Shown here: positions 1 to 8,574 of the stretch, one piece after another
Numbering within the stretch: position 1 is the stretch's first letter
Layout: each line of letters starts with the position of its first letter
Assembly (NCBI GenBank): GCA_022750295.1
Contig: JAKIVZ010000002.1
Coordinates: forward strand, 16,989-80,988
Direction of reading: 5' to 3'
From: Candidatus Lutacidiplasma silvani
Lineage (GTDB): Archaea; Thermoplasmatota; Thermoplasmata; Lutacidiplasmatales; UBA184
DNA length: 64,000 bases
Notes under the pieces: model-generated
What the model was told of the DNA's origin: nothing
What the model saw: only the letters and a program-made list of their open reading frames with translations
Databases searched by the model: none
Position numbers and translations under genes: made by a program

Positions 1-816
1 GTGGCCGTCGGAGAACTCCCAGTGGGTCCCACGGACCGGACCGCTGTCCGGATAGGTGACGTGGTTGCCCGTGACGGTGCCGTTCGGAGAGGCCGGGTCG
101 ACGCAGATCCCGACGACCCCGCCGGGGATGGCCGCCATGTTCTGGCCCAACTTCAGGTCGGCGTCGTCGACCAGCCCGTCGTCGAGCTGGACGGGGGTCC
201 GAGCGAGCCGGAACGAGAGGTCCGTTCCATTGGGGTGCGAGACGGTGACCCGCTTCCCCTTCTGCATCCGGGTGCCGATCCGCTTCCCCATCCGGTTCAT
301 GTCGGCGGGCGGCACGAGGCTGGCGCGGACGAGTTCGTCGCGCCACGCGTCGAGGTCCAGCTTCCACCGGTCGGCCGAGAGTTGGCTCGTCCGGCCGAGG
401 TACATCCGGGCGCCTCGGACCTTGACTTTCGCGGAACGCTGGTACCATTCGCGGTTGTACGCCGCGACTCCCGCCCGATTCTTCGCCGGAAGGTCGTCGG
501 CCCTCGGCCACTCGGACGGACCGAAGAAGAACACGTAGGCGGCGCTGTTGGCGAGCGTCGCCCACTCGTGCTGGCCGACCCGGCCGGTGCTCTTCCCGTT
601 CCCGGCCGCGAGCGCGGCCCAGAACGACTCCTCGTCCTCGTACAGCAGCATCGGGTTCGCGCCCATCTTCCGGGCCTCGACGACGAACGGCTTCGCCCAG
701 GGGAGCGACTCCGACCACGCCTCGATGACGACGTCCTCGCCTTTCCGCACCCGGAGGGACTTCGAGAGGACGTTCCGCGCAAGTGAGGTGGCCATTTCGG
801 GAGAAGGGTCGGACAT
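1..816 (-). CDS. M29-like aminopeptidase, C-terminal part outside window
   Basis: The minus strand reads openly from an ATG at 816 to the window edge (272 codons), so the C-terminus is missing. The product begins MSDPSPEMATSLARNVLSKS and shows the N-terminal pattern of M29-type metallo-aminopeptidases (LRVRKGEDVVIEAW near residues 24-37, then an Asn-Gly-Thr-Asp-Leu strand and an IPGGVVG segment). These enzymes remove N-terminal residues from peptides using a two-metal centre whose ligands lie mostly in the missing part, so activity cannot be judged. A second in-frame ATG lies at 795. I prefer 816 because a TATA-like TTCGTAAGTA is centred about 26 nt upstream, fitting a leaderless transcript. 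The overlapping plus-strand frames are Arg/Pro-rich shadows. The family call is moderate because similarity is judged by eye. Confidence 0.6.
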   Translation of the reverse strand, partial: MSDPSPEMATSLARNVLSKSLRVRKGEDVVIEAWSESLPWAKPFVVEARKMGANPMLLYEDEESFWAALAAGNGKSTGRVGQHEWATLANSAAYVFFFGPSEWPRADDLPAKNRAGVAAYNREWYQRSAKVKVRGARMYLGRTSQLSADRWKLDLDAWRDELVRASLVPPADMNRMGKRIGTRMQKGKRVTVSHPNGTDLSFRLARTPVQLDDGLVDDADLKLGQNMAAIPGGVVGICVDPASPNGTVTGNHVTYPDSGPVRGTHWEFSDGH

Positions 817-835
817 GCCGGGGGAATCGGCTGGT

Positions 836-850
836 CCTACTTACGAACAG
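836..850 (-). promoter_or_regulatory. Putative TATA box for the M29-like peptidase
   Basis: On the minus strand the AT-rich TTCGTAAGTA is centred near 842, about 26 nt upstream of the ATG at 816. This is the spacing expected for leaderless archaeal transcription. The rest of the 100-bp divergent gap up to 917 holds no clear second element. Confidence 0.3.
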
Positions 851-916
851 CGAGAACCCGAAGCCGCCGGGCAGCGGGAGATTGATGAAGGGAGCCGAAT
901 CTGACCATTTCCCGGA

Positions 917-1654
917 ATGGCGGGCAATCCGTCCGCGGCGCCGGCCCCCCCGGCCGTAGCCACCGGGCCCGGCCCGGACACGCGGACGCGCGACGGCCTT
1001 CTGATCGGCCTCACGTTCGCCGCGGGGGTCGTCGATGCGGTGAGCTACCTCGGCCTCGGGAAGATTTTCACCGCGAACATGACGGGGAACATCGTGTTTC
1101 TCGCCCTCGCTGTCGGCGACCGGAGTCTCGTCACCGCGCTGTACTCCGTCGGCGCCCTGCTCGGCTTCTCGGTCGGCGCGCTCTTGGCCGGCCAGGTGGT
1201 GGGTCGGGTGAGGCCGCCGGGGCCGTGGCCCCGCCGGGTGACCTGGCTCCTGCTCGCGGAGCTGGCGTGCCTGGCCGCGTTCGCCGTAGGGTGGGCAACC
1301 GTCTCCGGTCGCCCGAACGGCCCCATGCCGTACGTCCTCATCGGGCTGAGCTCCTTCGGGATGGGGATCCAGAACGCGGCGGCCCGTCACCTCGCCGTGC
1401 CGGGGCTGACGACCACGGTCATCACGACTGCGCTGACGGGGTTCATGGTCGACCTCCCGGCCCTCGGTGTTTCCGGTCCGACCCAACATCGCGCCGGGCT
1501 TGCGGTGGCCGCTCTCTTTTCGGGGGCCGCGATCGGAGCGGCCGTTCTCGAGCTCGCGCCCTCCGTCCCGCCGCTTTTCACGGTCGCGATCGTACTGGTC
1601 GTCCTGCTCGTCGCCCACGTACGGTGGGGCGAGCGCACGCCGGCCCCGGGGTAG
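917..1654 (+). CDS. DUF1275 (YoaK-like) membrane protein
   Basis: A 245-aa integral membrane protein with about six hydrophobic segments. It carries features seen in DUF1275/YoaK proteins: an early AAGVVDAVSYLGLGKIFTANM segment followed by TGNIVFLALA, and a mid-protein segment GMGIQNAAARHLAVPGL followed by TTTVITTALTG. The biochemical function of the family is not established; membership rests on motif recognition. The N-terminal 25 residues are Pro/Ala-rich and may be cytoplasmic. It stands alone, divergent from the peptidase and convergent with the membrane Fe-S gene, with about 217 bp of unassigned sequence (1655-1871) behind it in which I see no gene or clear terminator. Confidence 0.8.
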   Translation: MAGNPSAAPAPPAVATGPGPDTRTRDGLLIGLTFAAGVVDAVSYLGLGKIFTANMTGNIVFLALAVGDRSLVTALYSVGALLGFSVGALLAGQVVGRVRPPGPWPRRVTWLLLAELACLAAFAVGWATVSGRPNGPMPYVLIGLSSFGMGIQNAAARHLAVPGLTTTVITTALTGFMVDLPALGVSGPTQHRAGLAVAALFSGAAIGAAVLELAPSVPPLFTVAIVLVVLLVAHVRWGERTPAPG

Positions 1655-1871
1655 GACCGGCGCTCCCCCCGCCGCCGGACGAGTCGGGGCCCTTGGGGGT
1701 TGCCGCCGCCTCTCGCGAGCGTTGGGAGCGGAGGTCGAGCCGGGGTCCCAGTTCGGCATCTTCGGGTGTCGGAGGATCGAGTGGACGGGTTGCCCCCTCC
1801 TCTCCCGGAATCGCTACTCTCGATTGAGTCGTGGGCACGCGTCCGCGCGGAGAGCGTCCGACGGTTCGCGG

Positions 1872-3980
1872 TCAGGGGTGGGCGGCGATTGGCGCAGGCG
1901 GAGCCTCCGGGTGAACCGAAGTCCCCGGCATGGCGCTTCGGGGACGGGCCATCGGGATCGGAACGCCCCGGTCCCGGGTCTCGGGGCGTCCAAGCCGGCG
2001 CCGGACCCAGTGGCGCACATCGTGGACGTAGAGGTTCCCGTACGGACACGCCTCCACGCAGTCGCCGACGCCGCAACACTTCGTGCTCCGGAATTCGCCC
2101 TTGGTCCGGAAGTGGCCGGGCATGTCGACGAGGCCGACGGGGCACCCCTTCGCGCAATCGAGCGTCGTGCAGGCCTTGCAGACGTCCTTCGACCGGACCT
2201 TCAGCTTGAAGAAACTGACCTTCTGGAACGCCTGGGCAATCGTCCCCGTGTAGCACCAGCCCATCGTGACGCAATTGTAATTCCCGGTGTACGGGATCGT
2301 GACGAACATCACGTACCAGAGGATGCTGAACGACAGCACGAACAGGAAGACGGTCGGATCGACGCCGTCGACCGTGACGTGGAGCACGCCGGCCTGGTCG
2401 AAGTAGGAGACGAACGAAGCGACCACGAGCGAGCCCATCGTGACGGCCGTCGTGGCGCTGTACGCCGTCGAGAACCGGCTGCCGAGATACTTGCGGCCGA
2501 CCGGGCTCGTGCGGTTGAACGATTTCATCGCGTCGATCGTCGTGCCCTGGTACATCAACGACGCCGTGCAGAACACCGAGCAGACCACCCGCCGCCCGAA
2601 CAGGACGACGAGCGACCCCGTGATCGCGTAGGTCGCGAACAGCACGAGGAACACCGACGGCCCGATCGGGGCCGACCCGATCCCCATGCTCCAGCCGAGC
2701 ACCGGGACCGCCGACCCCTGCGGCGCGTGGGGGAACAAGGCGGCGTAGTACACGCTCGGGAAGAACGTCGCGAACGCCGCGTACGAGCCGAGCATGAGCC
2801 CGAGCCGGATCCGGGTCTCGACGCTCCGGGTCTCCCGGAACTTGTAGAGGACCAGGACCCCCATCTCGGCGCCCATCATCGCAAGGAACCACGTCGAGCC
2901 CGCGACGTCGGCAAAGAACCAGAACCCGTTCGAGATCGCGTTCCCGATCGCGACCGCCGGCGCCCCCGCGACGGGGAGCGCGAAGAACGCGCCCCCGAAC
3001 TGGGCGGGTTGGAGCTGGAGGTCGAGCACCGCCCCCATGAACAATTCCCCGACGAGGACGAGGGTCAGCAGCCCGAACGCCCACTCCGGACGGAGTTGCC
3101 AGGAGAACCGGTCACCGGAGTCGAACCGGTCCGGCGTCAGCGCCACCCCGAAGTAGACGACCATCTCGACGACGATCGAGACGCCGAGCCACACCGGCGT
3201 CCCGTAGACGAGCCAGAGCAGGAGACCGGCCATCATCAGGGCGTACGCGGCGAGGAGTTGCAGGAGGTACCGGCCGAGGGCGACCGGGATCTCCCGGTGG
3301 CGGTAGATGTGCTCCATCGCGTAGACGATCACCGCGATCATCCCGGCGCTCCCGAGGAGGATCGTGCCGGTCAGCCAGTCCGGCGTTCCGATGGCAGTCG
3401 GCGTGAGGAGCATCACCCCGGCCTGGATCGGCAGGATGACGCGGAGCGGGCGGGAGAGGCGGGGCCAGAGGAGGAGGGTCGCGACGCCCATCTCGAGGGC
3501 CATCGGGAAGACGAACCACGGGGAGACGACGACCGAGGCCACGGTCCCGGCGGCACCGCCGATCCCCGTCTCAAGGAACGGGGTCGCCGTCGCGAGCTGG
3601 AACGCGTACGCCATCAGACCCTCGCTCGCGAGAACGATGCCGACGGCGAGCGCCCGGTACCCCGCCGACGGCTCGGCGGCCGCATCCGGGCGGACGGAGG
3701 CGCCCGCCGCCGGGCGGGACCGGATTAGGGCCACGAAGAGGACGGCGACCGTCGCGGCCATGAGCGCCCCGGTGGCCGCGAGGGCACGGACCACCCCGGC
3801 GTCGGTGGGGCCGCTCGCGTAGAGGGCCGCCCCCACCCACATCTCTCCCATCATCGCGAGGAGGAACAGCGTCACCCACGCCTGGGCCCGGGTCCGGGCC
3901 TCCACCGACAGCCGGACGAGGTAGCCGGTGGGGATCGCCATCACCAAGGCGACGAGCCCGAGGAGAATCTCTGTCGCGTT
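1872..3980 (-). CDS. Polytopic membrane protein with C-terminal double 4Fe-4S ferredoxin domain
   Basis: A protein of about 702 aa with roughly 13-15 membrane helices and a cytoplasmic-looking C-terminal iron-sulfur region. Cysteines occur in the membrane part as CSVFC (467-471) and NCVTMGWC (569-576), and then in two ferredoxin-like clusters, CKACTTLDCAKGCP (from 601) and CCGVGDCVEACP (from 635). It resembles polyferredoxin membrane proteins (NapH/CcoG-like) in general layout but I cannot place it in a named family. Residues about 110-200 and 300-420 look like an internal duplication sharing a WF-x(5)-EMG core. The longest frame begins at a TTG at 4019. The GTG at 3980 is preferred because it aligns within one residue with the start of the downstream paralog. 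A role in membrane electron transfer is inference. Confidence 0.75.
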   Translation of the reverse strand, partial: NATEILLGLVALVMAIPTGYLVRLSVEARTRAQAWVTLFLLAMMGEMWVGAALYASGPTDAGVVRALAATGALMAATVAVLFVALIRSRPAAGASVRPDAAAEPSAGYRALAVGIVLASEGLMAYAFQLATATPFLETGIGGAAGTVASVVVSPWFVFPMALEMGVATLLLWPRLSRPLRVILPIQAGVMLLTPTAIGTPDWLTGTILLGSAGMIAVIVYAMEHIYRHREIPVALGRYLLQLLAAYALMMAGLLLWLVYGTPVWLGVSIVVEMVVYFGVALTPDRFDSGDRFSWQLRPEWAFGLLTLVLVGELFMGAVLDLQLQPAQFGGAFFALPVAGAPAVAIGNAISNGFWFFADVAGSTWFLAMMGAEMGVLVLYKFRETRSVETRIRLGLMLGSYAAFATFFPSVYYAALFPHAPQGSAVPVLGWSMGIGSAPIGPSVFLVLFATYAITGSLVVLFGRRVVCSVFCTASLMYQGTTIDAMKSFNRTSPVGRKYLGSRFSTAYSATTAVTMGSLVVASFVSYFDQAGVLHVTVDGVDPTVFLFVLSFSILWYVMFVTIPYTGNYNCVTMGWCYTGTIAQAFQKVSFFKLKVRSKDVCKACTTLDCAKGCPVGLVDMPGHFRTKGEFRSTKCCGVGDCVEACPYGNLYVHDVRHWVRRRLGRPETRDRGVPIPMARPRSAMPGTSVHPEAPPAPIAAHP

Positions 3981-4112
3981 CACCGCTCTCCGAACCGGCG
4001 GGGCGCCCGCCGCCCCCAAATTGAGGGGGGTGGATAGATGACTCCTCGGTTCATACTACGCCCGCCGTAGGATGGGGGCGCGGCCGGCCCGCTTGGTCCG
4101 GCGCTCGGAAGA

Positions 4113-5051
4113 TCAACCGGACGCGCTCGACGGGGACGCTGGGGTGGGCGGCTCGGGAAGGGCATCGGGAACGCCCGCCGAATACGCTTCGGGCACGACG
4201 ACCGCACCGAAGAACACGGCCGTCTGGGCGACCACCGCGACGGCGAACAGGAGCGCCGAACCGTACGCGGCCCAGACGAACAGGCCGGCCCCCATCAGCG
4301 CGAACGTCCCGACCACCCGGACGGCGTAGCCGGTCACCGGCCGGGAAAGGAATCTCCCTTGGTACTCGAGAAAGACCAGGTACCCGACAATGAGGGCCAT
4401 CACGGCGCTCGACGCCGCGGCGCTCCCGACGACCCAGAGCGAGGAGGCGATCGCCGGGGGCGAGAACGCCATCACCCCGGCTTGGGCGAGGAGCATCGCG
4501 AACATCGGTCGGGGGAGCTTCCGGCCGACGCAGATCGCGGCCAATCCCATCTCGAGCGCCATCGGGAACAGGAACCAGGGGGAGCGGACGGTCGCACCGA
4601 ACCAGTTCAGGGCGCTCCCGACGGTTCCCACCGTCGGTCCGCCGAGGGCGCCCGCGGCCGTGGCGAAGCTCCGCCCCATCAGCACCTCGGCGAGCAGGAC
4701 GAGCACGGTCACCAGGACCGCGAGGACCGTCGGCGAGCCGAGCCGGCGAGGGGGGTGGGGTTCCGTCGGGTCGAGCTGGTCCCGGGCGTCCCGGAGCGCG
4801 AGGGCGGTCACCGGGAACACGCTGACCGACATGGTGGCCCCCGCCGCCCAGAGCCCGAGTACGAGCGAGTTGGAGGCGGGCCACGCGACGTACACCAGGG
4901 CGCCGAGGAACATCGCGACCATCATCGCGAGGAGAAAGAGGACGAACGCGGCGCCGACCACGGTCCGCGCCGAGCCGCTCCAGCGGACGAGCCACGCGAT
5001 GATGGCCGCCATGCCGGCCGCCACCGGCCACAGGACCCAGGCGACGTCCAT
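4113..5051 (-). CDS. Half-length paralog of the membrane Fe-S protein, without cysteine clusters
   Basis: A 312-aa membrane protein with about eight helices. It aligns end to end with the N-terminal part of the neighbouring Fe-S protein: both share an LFLLAMM segment near residue 40, the SPWF-x-FPMALEMG segment, a following QAGVM stretch, and an ALM-x-AGL segment before the end. It stops before the region that carries the cysteines in the larger protein and has no ferredoxin motif. The frame is open upstream to 5153, but the ATG at 5051 gives a clean first helix and matches the paralog start. It lies 132 bp upstream of the larger gene on the same strand, so co-expression is likely. It may be a membrane partner or remnant of a duplicated module; no function is known to me. 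Confidence 0.7.
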   Translation of the reverse strand: MDVAWVLWPVAAGMAAIIAWLVRWSGSARTVVGAAFVLFLLAMMVAMFLGALVYVAWPASNSLVLGLWAAGATMSVSVFPVTALALRDARDQLDPTEPHPPRRLGSPTVLAVLVTVLVLLAEVLMGRSFATAAGALGGPTVGTVGSALNWFGATVRSPWFLFPMALEMGLAAICVGRKLPRPMFAMLLAQAGVMAFSPPAIASSLWVVGSAAASSAVMALIVGYLVFLEYQGRFLSRPVTGYAVRVVGTFALMGAGLFVWAAYGSALLFAVAVVAQTAVFFGAVVVPEAYSAGVPDALPEPPTPASPSSASG

Positions 5052-5151
5052 TCCAGGGTCCGGAAACCGTGCAGGTATCTGACGTTCCCCCCGGGTTCGC
5101 CCGGGCGGCCGCCCTCGGGGCCGGGAGGCCCGAACAATCGCTCGGGGTAAC

Positions 5152-5159
5152 ACTATAAT
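5152..5159 (+). promoter_or_regulatory. TATA box of the transhydrogenase operon
   Basis: ACTATAAT lies in an otherwise GC-rich 137-bp divergent gap and is centred about 34 nt upstream of the ATG at 5189, predicting a transcript leader of only about 8 nt. It would drive the three overlapping pnt genes. Confidence 0.55.
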
Positions 5160-5188
5160 CTCGTCCGGTTCGAGGCCGACGGTTCCCG

Positions 5189-6325
5189 ATGGGCACTGTC
5201 GTAGCCGTTCCGAAGGAGCTGGCCCCGGGGGAGCGGCGCGTGGCGCTCGTTCCCGAGGTCGTACAGAAGCTCACCAAGAGCGGGGTCACCGTCCGGGTCG
5301 AGACGGGCGCGGGGGTGGCCTCGAACTACGTGGACGAGGCGTACACGGCCGCCGGCGCGGTCGTCGGGGACCGGGCCCCCACGCTGGCCGGCGCCGCCAT
5401 CGTGCTCACGGTCGTTCCGCCCGCTCGGGCCGAGCTCCAGACGCTGGCCCCAGGGACGATCGTGGTCGGATTCCTCAACCCGGGGCGGAACCTCGACGCG
5501 GCGGCCGGGCTCCGAGACGGGAAGCTGACGGGCTTCTCGGTCGAGCTCATCCCGCGGATCTCCCGCGCCCAGAGCATGGACGCCCTGAGTTCGCAGGCGA
5601 CGGTCGCGGGATACCGGGCCGCCCTGATCGGCGCGACCCAGTCCTCGAAATTCCTTCCGATGCTGACCACGGCCGCCGGGACGATCCGGCCGGCGAAGGT
5701 CCTCATCCTGGGCGCAGGGGTCGCCGGCCTCATGGCGATCGCGACCGCGCGCCGGATGGGCGCGGTCGTCGAGGGGTACGACGTCCGCCGGGCCGCGGGC
5801 GAGCAGGTCCGGAGCCTCGGCGCGAAGTTCCTCGAACTCCAAATCAATGCGGAGGGTCAGGGCGGCTACGCCCGCGAGCTCACCGACGCCGAGAAGGCGC
5901 AGGAGCGGGAGATGGTCGCGAAGGCGGTCGCCGAGGCGGACATCGTGATCACGACCGCCAACATCCCGGGCAAGAAGGCCCCGCGGCTCGTGACCGCCGA
6001 GATGGTCGCCCGGATGCGGCCCGGGTCGGTCATCGTCGACCTGGCGGCCGAAACCGGCGGAAACTGTGAGGTGACGAAGGCCGGCGAGGTCGTCGTCGAC
6101 CACGGCGTTTCGGTCGTCGGCCCCCTCAACCTTGCGAGCGACCTCGCCTTCCACGCGAGCCAGATGTACGCGAAGAACCTCTCCTCGTTCCTCGGCCTCC
6201 TCGTCGACGCGAAGGGCGAGCGGGTCCCGACGTTCGACGACGAGATCCTGAAGGCGAGCGTCCTCGTCGAGGCGGGCGAGGTCCGGCACGAGCCGACCCG
6301 GGCCGCCCTGGGGGCGAGCGGATGA
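5189..6325 (+). CDS. pntAA: NAD(P) transhydrogenase subunit alpha part 1 (domain I)
   Basis: A 378-aa NAD(H)-binding subunit of proton-translocating transhydrogenase, the cytosolic domain I that exchanges hydride between NADH and NADP+ bound in domain III. The N-terminal VAVPKELAPGERRVALVPE is the family hallmark shared with alanine dehydrogenase. SSQATVAGYRA (about 134-143) and the Rossmann loop GAGVAG (175-180) form the nucleotide site. The length fits a split alpha subunit. Its TGA overlaps the next start (ATGA at 6322), so the three genes are translationally coupled. The enzyme uses the proton gradient to make NADPH. Confidence 0.95.
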   Translation: MGTVVAVPKELAPGERRVALVPEVVQKLTKSGVTVRVETGAGVASNYVDEAYTAAGAVVGDRAPTLAGAAIVLTVVPPARAELQTLAPGTIVVGFLNPGRNLDAAAGLRDGKLTGFSVELIPRISRAQSMDALSSQATVAGYRAALIGATQSSKFLPMLTTAAGTIRPAKVLILGAGVAGLMAIATARRMGAVVEGYDVRRAAGEQVRSLGAKFLELQINAEGQGGYARELTDAEKAQEREMVAKAVAEADIVITTANIPGKKAPRLVTAEMVARMRPGSVIVDLAAETGGNCEVTKAGEVVVDHGVSVVGPLNLASDLAFHASQMYAKNLSSFLGLLVDAKGERVPTFDDEILKASVLVEAGEVRHEPTRAALGASG

Positions 6326-6624
6326 CGAGCGACTACTGGCCGTACCTGTACGTCGCGGTGCTGGCGGCGTTCGCCGGCTACGAGGTGATCCGACGCGTGC
6401 CGGTCCTTCTCCACACCCCGCTGATGAGCGGCTCGAATTTCATCCACGGGATCGTCCTTGTCGGGGCGATGTTCGCCCTCGGCACGGCGACGACCGTTCC
6501 CGAGCAGATCCTCGGCTTCGTCGCCGTCGTGATGGGCGCGATGAACGTCACCGGTGGCTACGTCGTCACCGAGCGGATCCTCGAGATCTTCGACCGGTCG
6601 AAGTCGAAGCAGGGGCCGCCGTGA
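6322..6624 (+). CDS. pntAB: NAD(P) transhydrogenase subunit alpha part 2 (membrane)
   Basis: A 100-aa membrane subunit with three hydrophobic helices. It contains PLMSGSNFIHGIVLVGAM, the conserved first-helix motif of the alpha-2 subunit, and VTGGYVVTERIL at the C-terminal end. Together with the N-terminal helices of PntB it forms the proton channel (domain II). It overlaps pntAA by 4 nt and its stop overlaps the GTG start of pntB at 6621. Confidence 0.93.
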   Translation: MTSDYWPYLYVAVLAAFAGYEVIRRVPVLLHTPLMSGSNFIHGIVLVGAMFALGTATTVPEQILGFVAVVMGAMNVTGGYVVTERILEIFDRSKSKQGPP

Positions 6625-7994
6625 TCTCGTTCTCGGTCTCCGACGCGATCGAGGGGGTCTACCTCCTCACGATCGTGTTCTTCGTCCTCGGGCTCCAGCG
6701 GATGAGCTCGCCGGCGACGGCGCGCAGCGGCATCGTCGCGGCGGGCGTCGCGATGCTGATCGCGACGATCGTCACGTTCCTCACCCCGGGGCTCTCGAAC
6801 CTCCTATGGATCGCCGCGGGGATCGCGATCGGTGGGGCCCTCGGCTTCGTCGCGGCGAAGAAGGTCGCGATGACCGACATGCCCCAGATGGTCGCGATCT
6901 ACAACGGGATGGGCGGCGGGGCGGCGGCGGGGATCGCCGGCGTCGAGCTCCTCACCGGGCCGCACTATTCGGTGACCGGGGGCCTCTCGGTCGCGGGCGG
7001 CCTCATCGGCGCCGTCTCGTTCGCGGGGAGCGTCATCGCGTTCCTCAAGCTGCAGGGCTGGATGCGCCAGCGGCCGGTCACCTACCCGCTCCAGCAGCCG
7101 ACGAATCTCATCGTCCTCGGGGCCGCCGTGGTCGCGGGGGCGCTCGTCGTCGGGTACAACGGCGTGTTCCTCCTGCCGTTCTTCCTTCTCGCCCTCGGCT
7201 TCGGTCTCCTGATGACGCTCCCGATCGGCGGGGCCGACATGCCGGTCGTGATCTCCCTCTACAACGCCCTCACCGGCATCGCGGTCGCGATGGACGGGCT
7301 CGCGCTCGGCAACTACGCGATGGTCGTCGCCGGGACCCTCGTCGGCGCCGCCGGTTCGCTCCTGACCCTCGTGATGGCGAAGGCGATGAACCGCTCGATC
7401 TCGAACGTCCTCTTCTCCGCGTTCGGGGCGACCGAGGAGACCGGGGTCGCGGTCGCCGGCTCGATGAAACCGATCGACGCCGACGACGTCGCGGTGATGA
7501 TGGCGTACGCCCAGAAGGTCGTCATCGCCCCGGGGTACGGGATGGCGGTCGCCCAGGCCCAGGGGAAGGTCAAGGAGCTGATGGACCAGCTCGAAGCCCG
7601 CGGGGTCCAGGTCAAGTTCGCGATCCACCCGGTCGCCGGGCGGATGCCCGGCCACATGAACGTCCTCCTCGCCGAGGCGGGGGTCCCGTACGACCGGCTC
7701 TTCGACCGGGACGAGATCAACCCCGAGTTCCCGGCCGCCGACGTCGTGCTGGTCATCGGGGCGAACGACGTCGTGAACCCGGCGGCCCGCCGGGCCGGGA
7801 GCCCGCTCCAGGGGATGCCGATCCTCGACGTCGACCAGGCGAAGAACGTCGTCGTCCTCAAGCGGGGGCAGGGGAAGGGATTCGCCGGGATCGAGAACGA
7901 TCTGTTCTACAAGGACAACGCGCGGATGCTCTACGGCGACGCGCAGGCGACCGTCGGCAAGCTCGTCCAGTCCCTGAAGCAGCTCAAAGAGTGA
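6621..7994 (+). CDS. pntB: NAD(P) transhydrogenase subunit beta
   Basis: A 457-aa subunit starting at GTG 6621. Residues 1-260 carry about eight helices of domain II, including the MPQMVAIYNGMGGGAA loop (about 87-103). Residues about 285-457 form the NADP(H)-binding domain III, with VIAPGYGMAVAQAQ (301-314), HPVAGRMPGHMNVLLAEA and VIGANDVVNPAA all intact. Full length and complete motifs indicate an active enzyme. It closes the pnt operon and is convergent with the Cys-rich HesB-like gene, with 66 bp between them. Confidence 0.95.
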   Translation: MISFSVSDAIEGVYLLTIVFFVLGLQRMSSPATARSGIVAAGVAMLIATIVTFLTPGLSNLLWIAAGIAIGGALGFVAAKKVAMTDMPQMVAIYNGMGGGAAAGIAGVELLTGPHYSVTGGLSVAGGLIGAVSFAGSVIAFLKLQGWMRQRPVTYPLQQPTNLIVLGAAVVAGALVVGYNGVFLLPFFLLALGFGLLMTLPIGGADMPVVISLYNALTGIAVAMDGLALGNYAMVVAGTLVGAAGSLLTLVMAKAMNRSISNVLFSAFGATEETGVAVAGSMKPIDADDVAVMMAYAQKVVIAPGYGMAVAQAQGKVKELMDQLEARGVQVKFAIHPVAGRMPGHMNVLLAEAGVPYDRLFDRDEINPEFPAADVVLVIGANDVVNPAARRAGSPLQGMPILDVDQAKNVVVLKRGQGKGFAGIENDLFYKDNARMLYGDAQATVGKLVQSLKQLKE

Positions 7995-8060
7995 GTCCGT
8001 CGCCGCGGGACCGGCGCGAGATTCGCACGCCCCGGAGGGCGGGAAGAGGTTGGTTGGGGC

Positions 8061-8489
8061 TCAGCAGCAGCCGCCGCCACCGCCCGCGCCGCACCCGCAG
8101 CCACCACCGCCCCCCTCTTCGGAGTGGGGGGAGGGGGCCGGGGCGTTGGCCGGGACGATCGTGAACCCGCTCGTGTCGAGCTCCTGGACGAAGTCGATCC
8201 TCGCCCCCTCGAGCGCCGGAGCGCTCGACGGGTCGACGACGACCTGGAACCCGTCGACCGGGACCACGACGTCGCCCGAGCGGGGCCGGTCGAACGCGAG
8301 TCCGAACGACGAGCCGGAGGACCCTCCGCCCCCGTCGCCGCACCCGCATCCGCCGCCGGAGCCGCCGCCGCAACCCCCGCCCCCGCCCGCTTGGGCGAAG
8401 ACGCGGACCGCGGTGCCGGGCTTCTGCGACTTGATGAGTTCCCGAACCTGGGTTTTGGCTTCTTCCGTGACTTCCAATTTCAGCTGCAT
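8061..8489 (-). CDS. HesB/IscA-like protein with Gly/Cys-rich insert and tail
   Basis: A 142-aa protein with the A-type carrier fold pattern: an N-terminal helix (EVTEEAKTQVRELIKSQ), VRVFAQAGG where the first Fe-S cysteine loop normally lies, then FGLAFD and VVVDPSSAPALEGARIDFV as in IscA. Unlike normal family members, a Gly/Cys-rich block at about 35-57 (Cys 40, 48, 50) replaces the CSG loop. The chain ends in a second block with Cys 131, 133, 141 and 142. Classical A-type carriers have one Cys in the loop and a Cys-x-Cys pair near the end, so the ligands are multiplied rather than lost. A strong AGGAGGG ribosome site precedes the ATG. It lies just downstream of an ordinary IscA gene on the same strand. 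A metal-storage or cluster-carrier role is inference. Confidence 0.7.
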   Translation of the reverse strand: MQLKLEVTEEAKTQVRELIKSQKPGTAVRVFAQAGGGGGCGGGSGGGCGCGDGGGGSSGSSFGLAFDRPRSGDVVVPVDGFQVVVDPSSAPALEGARIDFVQELDTSGFTIVPANAPAPSPHSEEGGGGGCGCGAGGGGGCC

Positions 8490-8574
8490 CCCTGGGGCCC
8501 TCCTTGAGCACCCCGAATCATCGAGGGGTGGGGGGATATTTGAGCTCCCTGTCGCAGGGCCCGCGACCCCCGCG

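Noticed and set aside
1..786. 261-aa plus-strand frame at the window start
   Set aside because: Its composition is shadow-like, while the minus strand encodes a coherent M29-like peptidase over the same bases.
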